From assembly GCF_022539315.1 (NCBI RefSeq), contig NC_066333.1:13889501-13953500 (forward strand): a DNA stretch of 64,000 nt, written 5' to 3'. The notes below the pieces were generated by a model that did not search any database, was not told the DNA's origin, and worked only from the letters and a program-made list of their open reading frames with translations. The DNA comes from Serinus canaria. Its lineage: Eukaryota; Chordata; Aves; Passeriformes; Fringillidae. A program made the translations under genes and the position numbers. This document shows positions 8,761-20,110 of the stretch, one piece after another. Each line of letters begins with the position of its first letter. Within the stretch, counting starts at the first letter, position 1.

Positions 8761-10260
8761 TCCTGAGAGTTTTTACACTATTTCTTTCCATTCCTCGTTG
8801 TGAAGAGGTACTTTTCCAGTGGTCGAATATTTCAGTCTGAAATGCTTCTGGAGGGAAAATTTCCCCTGGCATAGTTTGGTTTGTTTTCTAAGGTTTATTT
8901 GGTGGCTTCTGAACTATTTCCTTCTTAGTAGGAAGCAGTGCAAATAATTTAAAAAAAACAGAAACCCAATCAAACATCTTACAATACAATTTATAGATGA
9001 TTGAGATAGAATAAGAAAGGTAATAGGAATGTCTGGATTGGAACTGTTACATCTTGTTTTCATGACTTTCCAGTCCTGGCTCGCAATGGAAAAAGGGTAA
9101 ATTAATCTCTGGATTTATCACTTCAGCTGAAGCCAAAGGGGGTTTACCCCAGTGCTGAATTGGACTCAACTGGCTCCACACTTTTGGATTCCTGTCCCAG
9201 TAGAGTTGAAGGTCTGAAATATATTCCAGCCAAGAATATGGGCTGGAAGCGGCCGCTTGGATCAGACATCTGTGCCCTACAAACATGTTCACCCCTTAAT
9301 ACATGTTTAATCCTCAAATTGTGCCTCCACACAAATGCAGAGCAGCAAAAAAATTTCCTAACAGCCTTTATGAAATTTATGATCTACCTTACAAAATACT
9401 AAAAGTTGCAAAATCTGCAAAGTATTGCAGGGGAAAAAAAAAAACACAGAAGAGATTAAAAGTATTACTGGTGACTTAGATCCATATAATAATTGAGGAT
9501 TAGGTAAATGAAAATGTTCCGTGGTCTCAGGACACAACCCTTCTTGCACTTTGCACAGAGGAAGGCAGTCCCTTCCCAAAATAAGCTCTCAGGCTTTGGC
9601 TTTTGGGAAACGAGTTCTGGATGGGATGGGATGGAACCTGAATGCTCTAAACAAGGCCAGGATACAAAAAACTCTGCTTACCACCTCTGTTAAAGGAAAA
9701 TAACTTGTGTGTGTGTGTGCCTGGGCAGCTCCTGCTGGTTCGGATCTTTCAGAGCCCCCGTGGGTTTGCAGAGTGGCTCACACCCTGCTGTGGCAGGAGC
9801 GGGGAGAGGCAGAAATCTTTAATCACAGCTGTTACTGACTGTCTCACCGTTGGGTGGCACTCCAGCCCTTACTGCTCGTGGCCATCACAGCCTGGGTTTT
9901 ACTCGTACACAGGATTTTAAAGTCAAGTAGTAACGATTAGGAAGACTTTTTTTATGGCTAATGTGATAATAGAGTACAATTACAGTTGCAGAGCTGGCTT
10001 TAGTTTCACAGCATTAGGCTTCAGGGGGTCTGTGTTGAAATCTTGCTAGATTGTTTAGTTTTCTAAATAAAGATTTCCAAATGCAGTTGGTTCTGTCACG
10101 AGGGACTCAGGTGTGATGGACTCTAGTGTCAGGAGAGATGTGTGTGTGTCTGATTGTAAGGTAATTTATTCCCAGGCTTTCAGTCACTGTTTTATGCTTT
10201 ATGCAGTGTTTTAGGTTAGTGAGAGAATGTTTTCAGCAACCCTTTCCTTAAATGATCCTT
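8761..10260. other. Unannotated single-copy stretch
   Basis: This is ordinary mid-GC sequence in which I recognise no gene. It has a perfect 12-bp palindrome centred on a NotI-type site at 9247-9258, a short TG run near 9704-9718, and a GGGAT-type run near 9620. The open frames, for example minus 9047-9292, have no recognisable content. Confidence 0.6.
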
Positions 10261-10270
10261 TTCCTTGCAG

Positions 10271-10330
10271 CAGATGCAGCATCCCTGAGTCTGGAATCGC
10301 TTTCACCTCCACTTGCAGGGCTGCAGAACG
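10271..10330 (+). other. Candidate small exon with consensus splice sites
   Basis: A 60-nt segment is bounded by a strong acceptor (CCTTTTCCTTGCAG, AG at 10269-10270) and a perfect donor (AACG|GTGAGT at 10331). The upstream pyrimidine tract is good, and a branch-point-like CTTAAAT lies about 20 nt away. Two of the three plus frames are open; one reads DAASLSLESLSPPLAGLQN. It could be a coding or lncRNA exon joined to a first exon ending near 8741. With no transcript evidence it remains a prediction. Confidence 0.35.
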
Positions 10331-10860
10331 GTGAGTGCTCCACTCTGCACATCTCTAATCTGGCAAGCAGAAATATTTTTCCCCTCACACTGAAGATACA
10401 AATGTTCAATGTCTGCATTTCATTCAGAGTTGTGGTGCTGGTTTTACAAACACTGGGAGCATTAGCTGTATGGTTACTGACACAGCACAGGATTCCTGCT
10501 GAGACAGTGCTGTGTCCTTGGTGGCACTGCCAGCACAGCCTGGCAGTCAGGGCAAGCAGCTGCTGCAGATTCACCTGGCATTCCCTCAGGGTTCTGCAGT
10601 CTGCCCCGAGTTCCTGGCTGCCAGCAGCCTTAGCCTGGGGCAAAGTGAGCTCTATTTATGATTTGCTGGCTGCGCTTGAGGCTGGGTATCCAAGGCAAAG
10701 TGTGTGGCAGCAATACTGACCCAGCCTCCCCTCCTCTGCCACCTGCTGCTGGTTTCTGTGCTGTCCCACCCCTGCAGGTCTGCCAGCCCCGGGGTTTATG
10801 CAGCTGCACTTGGGAATGGAGATGGGAACACAGCTACTTTTGAAAATACCAAAATCCCCC
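10331..10860. other. Unannotated stretch
   Basis: This is downstream of the small exon candidate. It is mid-GC, and I recognise no repeat or gene. ORFs of 131-155 codons cross the region on both strands but overlap each other and have no recognisable content. Confidence 0.6.
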
Positions 10861-10918
10861 CAAAACCACCACCACCACCAAAAACCACAGCCCACCAAAA
10901 AAAAAAAAAAAAAAAAAA
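10861..10918. repeat. CCA-rich tract followed by A22
   Basis: Repeated CCA triplets and short A runs are followed by 22 uninterrupted adenines at 10897-10918. This could be a simple repeat or the tail of an old retroposed sequence. I could not identify a parent sequence or a target-site duplication. Confidence 0.9.
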
Positions 10919-11143
10919 GGAGTTTTCTTCTGGATTAGTTTTAAGCAAGATTAGGTCTCTAGTACAATAAACCACATGGCACATAAACAATATTTCTAGA
11001 ACAACAGAATACATTGATGCTGGTGCAGGAGGAGAACAGACGATTAATATCTGTACCATAAATCTGTTTTACCACTCAAGACTCCATCCTGAGACACCCC
11101 AGCTAATTCTACAATTTCAGTGATCCACAGTGTTCTAAAATGC

Positions 11144-11145
<2 letters not shown>

Positions 11146-11227
<82 letters not shown>
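11146..11227. repeat. (TTA)27 microsatellite
   Basis: About 27 uninterrupted TTA/ATT triplets span roughly 82 bp. A perfect array of this length is usually hypervariable. It also provides an easily melted AT tract. Confidence 0.98.
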
Positions 11228-11229
<2 letters not shown>

Positions 11230-14200
11230 TTGTGACAAAATCCATGCCAGCCATAGGTAAGACTGTAGTTACAACCAATATCTTGTGTGGAAAGAACAGC
11301 CTGAGTTCCTTTTTGTCTAGGAGGAGAACAAAAGCCTTCTCATTTCAGGTAAGACTTTAAGTGGAAAAATAGTGACAGGAAAATAAAATCTTATCCATTT
11401 TAATCAGGTTTTCCTTGAAACAAGTGTGACTATTTTTATATAGTCCTCTAAAGAGCAGTTATTTCTGGAGGCACATCTTAGTACTTTTACAGTGTGAGAG
11501 TCTTGTCACTCTATTTATTTCCCATAATGGAAGAGGAGCACAGATCAACTCCCTTTTGCTGAGTCCGGGGGGGCTCAATAAAACTGCTTGGGAAACTACC
11601 ACCACATTTGGGATGGCATCAGGGAGATTTACACATTGTATTTCTCCTGCACTGTAAATGAACAAGTATCTTTCAGCTGAGACTTTTTTTTACATGGGAG
11701 ATACAGTAAAAAAGTCTGGCCCAATTTGAAAAGCAAATGAGACAGAAAAATCCTTCTGCAGGGCAAAGAAACCTCAGTGCCTGGCTGGCCTTGGTGACCA
11801 CCTGCCAGCAGAAGAGGGAGCGATGAAACTTTCTTCTGATGGGTTATCTGGATCTTATCTGCTCAAACACTTCAGAGTTCAGGAAAAGCAGCCAAAGTCA
11901 ATCTCTGCTTCGGGTGTTTAAAACAAAAATAAACAGAAGGGAGAAGTTGTGCGTGTGCAGAGGAGGCGTTGGGGTGGAGAATGGGCAGGGTGGTGGGACT
12001 GGGGAGGGACTGGTTTAACCCACCCTGGCTCTTCTGAAATCCTCTTGGGTCTATCCGCTGTTTTCTCAAATGAAAATGAAATTGCACAATCCATAGTTGT
12101 GGTGGTGGAGAGCTGCTGGTGCTCTCTCTGACCTGCCAAGTAGGTGAAACAATTGTCAGTATAAATTAGAGAACAACTGTGCCGTTATTCAGTGACAGTT
12201 ACCTGGTTCTGTAAAGCCTGGAAAATGCCTTCTGAAATGTGTGAAGCAGAGTTTTCAGGTCTTTGTTGATATTTTGAAGTACTAAACCCCAACCAAACCC
12301 CTTCTCAGTGTGCACTGATAATTGAGATGAGTTATCTGCTCTGTGCCTCCACCCTCCCACCTGGATCAGGTGTTCTCAGCCCAGACATCCAGCTACCTTA
12401 ATGCTGAATGGAAATGGTTGTATTTCACCTGTCATTTCTCTTTCAGCCTATTAACTCTTTGTCTATTGAATGTAAGGGCTTGTGTACTCTGCTAACCTGC
12501 ACCACTGGCCTTCAGAGCTGCTCTGTTCCAAAGGAAGCTCCAAGAATGATTGTGCCAGTTTAGTGTCTTTAAAAATCAGTTACTTTCTCTGTCTGTGGCA
12601 TCAGGCACACCAGATAGGAATCCTCTCTGAGTGCCCCTGATAATGAATCACAAGCTTTTCTTTAGAAAGAAAACCCTTCCAACAGGAATGAATCTCTCTT
12701 TTGTTGCTGTTAAAATAGGAGAAAATTTAACCAAACCGATTTATTCTGGTTCCTATGAAAAATGTTGCTAGTGAAAACATGGAACACTTACAAAATATCA
12801 ACATTTCACTCCTATCTGCATGGAGATCAATATGAATGGGTCACAGTGACCTCTCAGGGAGCAGGTGTGCGTGGCAACCAAAACTAATATGTATTTTAAG
12901 GACTAAGGTCCTTAAAAAAACAGAAACCACCTTTATCCACAGAGGATGTTCCCAACAGGATAATTTCTATGCTATTTTACAGTTGGTTTCAGGGAAATTT
13001 TAGCTTTTTTGTTGTTGTAGTTGGGGTTTTTCCCCCACAAAGAACTTAAGATGAAACAAGGGACTTCATTTCTGCTACAGCAAAGTATTTTTAATGCTTT
13101 CAATTAGAATATCTTGTTTTATGAAGTGAAAAATCTCTGCTGCCAGAGCATAGTTTGAAGTGCAGGAAAAGGCAGTGTCTTCACAGGAAATTGCAATTTT
13201 TCAGTGAAGCAGCATCTCTGAAATTCATTCCACCATGTAACACTTCAGTGAATCACAATAGTCTGGGGTTCAAGGTTCATTTTCCTTGTGTGAAATAGAA
13301 ATATGTAGCTGAGCTTGGAAGAGCAGGGATTGAGCACTGCTTGGGAATGTTTTAGCAAGGCATCCTTTGTGTAAAAATGCTGTTTCTGGAAAACACTTGT
13401 GGATGTGTAATTTTTACAAGACATCTGAGCGTCAGATGGAATTTGTAGCCAAAGGTAGAGAATGTGAGAGACCCTCCCATTCTGGAAGGTGGAGAGGTCC
13501 AGTGGTCAGAGCTGGCAGTCCCAGCCTTGCCTCCCGTGCCTCAGAGAAGAGTCCCAAAGAATTGGCTCTCTGAGATTTGTCTGCCTCTTACAAGGGTGAC
13601 GTGCTCGTGTTCTCCTCTTGGAAAAGATTTGGAAGATCTTTAGTTGTTCCAGTTTGGAACTCAGCCAGACTTTGATACTTGAGGACATTTCTCAGGTATT
13701 TACTCCTGGCCAGCCTCAGGTGCTTCAGGCAGCGGTTGCATCCAGAGGCTCCCAGCCTTTGAGCAGCCTCTCTCACTGTGCATGCTGGTTTCACTCCTCC
13801 TCTTTGGGAGGTGTTTGTACCCTGCCTGTCCCATGTGCTGCCCAGATGAGCAGAGCCATGGGATGCATGATCCACCTCGTGGCTGGGAGTTCTGGCACCG
13901 TGTCCCTGCTTGGAATAGGTGGGGCTCTGCACACCCAAAACCAAAATTGTGTGCGGGGACAATAAGACAGTTGGGGCTTGTTTGTGTTTAGGTTTGCACA
14001 TTCTGCACATAAGCCATGGATCCCAAGTAAATAATGAACAAGAGGAAATCCATTAAATAAGTTATTCAAAATATCACAGAACTTGTCAAAGTAATGATTT
14101 CACAAGAGGCATCCAACCAATTGTTTTTGCAGTGCAGCAGTTTTTTAGGGACTAAAGAAAATCCAAACTGTTGGCAGGCAAAATCCAGCTGAGGTGAGAT

Positions 14201-17200
14201 CAAAATTTTGCATTAGAGCTTAAAAGTATGGAAAATGTTGAATGGAAAAATTGTCAAATTTTTTTAACGTTTTTTTTTTCTCTCATGAAGCAGCTTTTAT
14301 CAATGCAAAGCCAGGCATAGGAGAAGGATGAATGTATGAGCCTCAGGGCAGTTGATGCTGACCAAAGAGTGGTAAATGCTCAGTAATGAAGCTTTGGTCA
14401 AAGAGAAGTGGCTCAGTGAGATGTGAAGCTAGCAGAGCATCCATTACAAATTGAGAGATAAATCTGTGGCTACTTTGAAAATACTCTTTATTGCTCAAAT
14501 GAAGAGCAGTTGTTCAAAAAGAACAACTTACAAAAGGGATGGAAAAAATAATGTTACAATTATGGTTTAAATGTTATGAGATTAGAAAACAAAAATAACT
14601 TCTGATTTAGTCATTATGAAATAATGTCAGATTGATAGGTAATATTATCTCCATGTTGGGGTTTTAACTCAATGAACATTTCTGAAGCCAGGATAATCTT
14701 TCACTGATAATGTGACTTGACAAAAATTCCCTTTCATGTATAGATGTGGGTAGGTGAAGCTTGCAGTTCACTGTAGGCACTGCCCATGGTATTCCAGCAG
14801 TGCTCAGGTGTATCAGCTGTCATTATTAACCATGCCTGTATTGCTCCTGCTGATTAGCAGGTACTGGGATAGTGAGATAAGCAAGGTGTGAGAGGTTTAT
14901 TAGACACTGGCAGCCCAGCTAAAACTCTCCATGGAGCAGATATGTGGGCTTGGGCAGGGCATGTTTCTGGGAAGAGTGGGGATGCTATTGTCCAGATTTG
15001 TCTCATTTCAGCCTAAGTAGTTTCAGATTTCAATGAAACATAATGATTGTGAATTTTTCACTTCATATGTCCCTGATGACTGGGTATATTCAACTGAAAA
15101 GGGGTTTGGACACTCCACTTACTGATGCTGTGGGTCTGATGACCTGGGCCAAAAGGAATTGCTGAAATTGGCTTCTGGAATGCACATGAGATATTCATGA
15201 GTCTAGTTCAGCCTCACACTGTGGCAGGAAGTGCATAGCTCATTTCCCAGGCTGTCCTTCCTGCCTGCAGTGAGCAGGAAGGAGTCCCTGAAGAGGCACT
15301 GAAATTCAGAGAGCTGTCTGGTGGCATTTGCTGGGCAGCCTCAAATCCCAGAGTAGCTGAAATGCAGCATTTTCTGTGAAGGGCCCAAGAACTCCAACAA
15401 TCAGCGGATGGATATCTTCAGAAGATTTTATTGAGAATTACATTTTAAATTACTGACATATACATTTGCTTCCAAAATTAATTCCACTATAGACTATCCT
15501 AAGATTCATAGACAGTTCAGGAAATTTCTCCTATAAACTTCTGTAAGTCAGTGGCTGCAGTGCTACAGCTGTGGGCATCAGTGATGCAGCTCTGGTGGTT
15601 GTCAATCAGGCATTCTAAATTCATATCAGCAATACCCATTGCAGTTGTTGCTATTCAGATATTTCCTAGTCCTTTTTATATTTATTATTATTTTATTTCT
15701 GTGCTCAGTAGTTAGTTTGGAAGCTTGTTGGTCTTTGTTTTTTACCCAGCACCTCAATTACGGTTATGAAGAGACTTGCAAGATTGTTTTTCTGTCCTTA
15801 AACCACCTTCTGAGTTTTGTGTACTAACACTGCAAAGTCTCTACTTAAAGACCTGTTTAATATTTAACTCAAATAAACAGAACAGAGTTTTTTTTCTTTA
15901 AATACAAATCAATTGCAGACCAAAAAAATAAATCTTTGGATTATTGTGTTTCAAATAATTTGAAGTAAAAAGCAAGAAAGAATGGACCTTTTGGAGCACT
16001 TCAGCAAGTGCTGCAAAGAGTAGAATGGAAAGTATCAAATATTTCAGGACATCTTTTTGCTGTGTGCTGTCTGTGTTAATAAGGTTGGTGCTTTGGAGCA
16101 GTAACCTAAGAAGGTGCTGTACAGAAAAGCAAAAGCAGAATATTGGACCTGACATTGTTCATTGAATTTTCTGCTGCTTTGTCCTCAGCCTCATTCCCCA
16201 AACTCCCTCTTCCCAGGCACGGTGATAAGTTTCTGCTTGCTGCAGTTTTTTTCCATAGTGGAGCTCCTGTCCCAGTGCCAGCACATGATGTTCCTGGTTA
16301 GAGCCATGACGTCAAATGGCATCTGGCTCCAGGCCAAGGAATGCTGCTGGGAAGGAGTGAATGAATGAATGGATTTCAGAGCTCACGTTGGAGCTGCCTC
16401 TTTCAGAGCCAGGAATCCTCTGGAATGCTCAGTCAGCTGGGTAATGGACATTTATCAGTGCTCCTTAGCAGAACTGCAAGGAGCTTCACTGGGGACTCAC
16501 AATGTGGACAGCAGTTGGGAAAAATGTCATAAACTTCAGGTTCAGAACTGGGAATAGTAAGGAGAAGCGTGAAGGAAGAAAGATGTGATTCAGTGCAAAG
16601 TGACTGCTAAATTCTAAATATAGTAAGTGGAAGAAGCCTGAGCCTGGAATAGTTACTGTCTAGTGCTCAGAAACTGAAAGAGAGCACACATTCCAAACTG
16701 TAAACATTCCTGTGAGCTAGCACAGTAACAATGCATTTCTTTTAAAAATAATGTCCTTATCTCTGCATGACAATACACTTCTGTTACCTGTACATTTGCA
16801 AAACATTTGAGGGATAAAAATTATCAACATTCCAGTCAGGATTCACCATGATTGTCTGTATGAAGTTTTAGTTATTGCAGTCAGGTTCCATGTCCTCTCT
16901 AATGCCCAGCCTTGCATGGAAGAAATAATCTTCCTGTGACAATACTGTACCTGCTTGCCTTCAGTTTCATTGTCTGGAGCTCTTCAACAGCTGTTTGCAC
17001 AGAAAGAGTAAATGGAACATTTAGAGCATCCTCAGAAGTTAGCTACTGCTTAGGTTTGGCAGGAGAGCAGAGCACAGTCTTGAATTCCTAAGGGATAAGG
17101 GAATTCACATATGGAAGCTACACGGATGGATGAAGTGGCATAACATGCCAGCTGGGCCCTTCTGATGTGCAAAACCAGGAACTGATGAATTTAGGGCTGT

Positions 17201-19850
17201 CTAGTAGTACTCAGAGTTCTTCATGGCACACAGTGAAGAACAGCATTGAACATATCTGTGCACTCAGAGGATCACAATAAATGTTTTACTGTTCCATAAT
17301 TTAAAGACACTGTAATCCAGACTGAGAAAGAATTCACACTTCTAAATTAATTTTGCTAATTGCTGCTACTCTTCCATGAATATAAAGGTGCACTCTAAAT
17401 CTTCCACTCAGTAGGAAGCAGTATAACAATTATAACTATTTTGGCATCCGAGAGATGCACAATACCCTGTTGTAGAAAAATACCTGTATTCTTGGATGTA
17501 TTTACATGTTTCTTTGAAGGGATTCATGCTTCTCCCTCATGGGCTCCTCCAAGCACTCCTCATGCCCCTCTCCACCCCTCTCACCTCGGCAGAGGCCCTG
17601 CTGCAGACCCAGCCTCTGGCTTCAGTGCTCCAGGGCTCCTCTCCTCAGAGGTTCCACAGCTCCTTTTTTCCCACAGAAATTAAGGGAGCAGTAGGGAGAG
17701 TGGGAACTTTGTAATGGGTGGACCTCAAAACTTTGTATTTTATTTGGGTTAGTTCCCCCAAATTTCCATGCTGCTGGCCCAACCAATTCAATGTGTTTTG
17801 GTCAGCTGATAATGGGGCTGGAGTGTATGGTGGCACTTCTGAACCCAGACAGTGTCACAACACATGACTACAAAGAGCTAAATAATGACAATTAACTGGA
17901 CTTCCTTGAACCTTCCGAGAAATACTCTGATTTATTCAGAGCAAAGGTTCAGAGCTGCTCATGTTTTAATTGAACCACTTCACTCATCCCTAAATGAAAA
18001 CAGTTGCAAACAGTGTCCAACGTACATAGCCCCAGGCACTGTAAAACAATCAGATGAAAAGACTTTTCTTTGTCTTATTTATTTACTTGAAGCTAAAGAA
18101 AATGCCAAAATTCTGCCCTTGAATAAATCACCACTTTTTACATGCTTTACCCCAGGCACAAGTTCCAGTTTTTTCCTAACTTATGAGTTGTTTTTGTTTG
18201 TATTTGTGTTTGTATATTTTTTATATCCGAGTTGTTTACTTTTCCTGCTTCTTAAAATTGTCTCTTCTCTTTAGAAGTAGAGGAGAAGGAAAGAAATTGA
18301 GGTGAACCCACAACATGTTTTCATTTTCATGTAACAAACAGATCTTTTTTCACAAGCTTCTTGAGGCACTAAATACCAAATATGGCATGAGACAATAAAT
18401 TATAAAATTCTTCAGAGAATGCAGAGCTGGGAAAAGAAGAAATTCAAGTGTTTGCAACATGTTTTGAGAGAGATAGCTGACTGAGAATTCATTAACTCTA
18501 CATTGTCTCATTATCTGTATTTGTAAAAGATACTCATGTTATTATTTATCCTTGTGCTGCTCACTGTCACTGGGACAGTCCTTACGAGTGTATGTACCAT
18601 TATTTCTGGTTTTGAAATGCCTCTCTTATAAATTTAGCAAAGTCCCCATGAAGTTGAGGCTGCCACGTTCAGAATGAGTGTCTGTGTCAGCCTGCACTGA
18701 TGGCTGCTTGGTGAATGCTCCGTGGTTTGGCAATTGAACCCTGAGCAGTGCAACAGCTCAGGTAATCAGCACTAGAGAAGCAGGGGCAGGTGTAAAACTT
18801 CACTTGCCACTCATTGCAGAGGGGCTGAGGTACCTGAGTTACACTGCCAGGAGCATTCCCTTCCTTGTGGCACTGCAGTGTAAGGAGGAACAATCAGTTT
18901 GTGCCACCCCAAAGGAAGGTTCTGCAGAAACAAAATGATGTAAGGGGGGCTCAGGTTAAGGAGGCTGAGTTTGGGTGGCTCTGATTGGTAAATTACTCCG
19001 TATGTGCTTTCTGTCAGAAGCTTCAGACACCTTCACATCAGGATTGGATATCATTTCCTGTGTCTCTGTGGGGCATGGAATTGTCCAGCAAGGATCCCAG
19101 TGTGCCCATGTCCTGCAGGGACCCAGGCAGAGCCCAGGGACACCCAGCAGAGCAATTCAGTTTCTCCACCCTGGGTTCTGTCTCTGTGTCCCGGCTTCAC
19201 CTCCTCTCACGCAAAGTAGAATTCTTTCCTTCCTTGATCATTCGGTGTAACATTCATTTCTTATCACCACATGCACCTCACATACCTATGTGCTCAAACA
19301 AACTGCAAAAATTAGCTGGGCAGGTCCTGCAAAAGGCCCAAGCATTTAACGTGTCCCACTTTAACAACCTCCACGGAAAAATGTAAATGTCATTGATAAT
19401 GAGGTGATGAATGAGATAGGGAACAATTCCTGTCTTATACCTCCTCTTGCTGCTGTAGAACTCAGAGGTGAACTCTGCATGTTGAGGTTTGTCCTGAGAA
19501 AAATGAACACTGAAAGGTAAATACTTGTGAACTTGCTTTATCAAGGACTGCACTGATTATTTTAACTATGAATGAAGAAAACAGTCTTCTGGCTTTGGAG
19601 CTCTGCAGTGGTAAAAATTGTGAACTAATTTTATACACGAGACCTCTATAGATTAGACCACATGCCTGAATTGTGTTCCAACCTCCCAACCCCTTCTGAT
19701 GGCAGATGCTGCAGAATGAGAAGCTGAACTCTGTGTTAAGCCAGATCAGCACCAAAGGTATCCAAGCAGAGCATTCCTGTGATCTTGATGGGATAACTCC
19801 CCAGCTCTCTGGAATAGCTCTTGGAGAAGCTGAGGAGAGGAGGCAGTGTC
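11228..19850. other. Intergenic, no recognisable gene
   Basis: This is AT-leaning single-copy sequence with no recognised protein homology, CpG island or clear transposon. The only open frame of note is 17885-18274, listed separately. Other frames near 13588-14069 overlap one another on both strands and look like chance. Confidence 0.6.
17885..18274 (+). CDS. Unrecognised 129-codon ORF, doubtful
   Basis: The ORF lies in AT-rich DNA where stops are frequent, so 129 codons is longer than usual for chance. The last 35 or so residues are strongly hydrophobic (LFVFVFVYFLYP region), resembling a C-terminal membrane anchor. That can also arise from a T-rich strand read in the right frame, and the DNA there is T-rich. 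I recognise no homology, and no promoter or splice structure stands out. Confidence 0.1.
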   Translation: MTINWTSLNLPRNTLIYSEQRFRAAHVLIEPLHSSLNENSCKQCPTYIAPGTVKQSDEKTFLCLIYLLEAKENAKILPLNKSPLFTCFTPGTSSSFFLTYELFLFVFVFVYFLYPSCLLFLLLKIVSSL

Positions 19851-19859
19851 AGGATCTCT

Positions 19860-20110
19860 GCCAGACCGGTTCCTCTCAGGTGCTGATTAATGGGACGCGG
19901 AGTTTTTGAGGAAATGCACAAACCCATTCACCCTTATCAGCAAATGTGTCCCGAATGAGCAGTGTCAGCTGTCAGCCCGGGAGCTGCACATGCTGTACCC
20001 TGGGAGCCAGGGCACGGCAGGATGATTGTTTGCTTGGCTTTTCTATCTCGGGAGGTGTGAGGTGTGTCCCGTGTGGGAAGATAGCGGAGGGCCGGGCGGG
20101 GAGGGAGGGA
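19860..20110. promoter_or_regulatory. Small CpG cluster with G-quadruplex motif
   Basis: CpGs are locally enriched in a CpG-poor interval. At 20089-20109 five G3-4 runs separated by 1-2 nt form a canonical quadruplex motif on the plus strand. It could be a distal regulatory element or a minor promoter. Size and CpG density are below a full CpG island. Confidence 0.3.

Noticed and set aside
8111..8840. Three overlapping plus-strand ORFs of about 200-232 codons with repeated peptides
   Set aside because: They are translations of the 47-bp minisatellite in all three frames, not independent genes.
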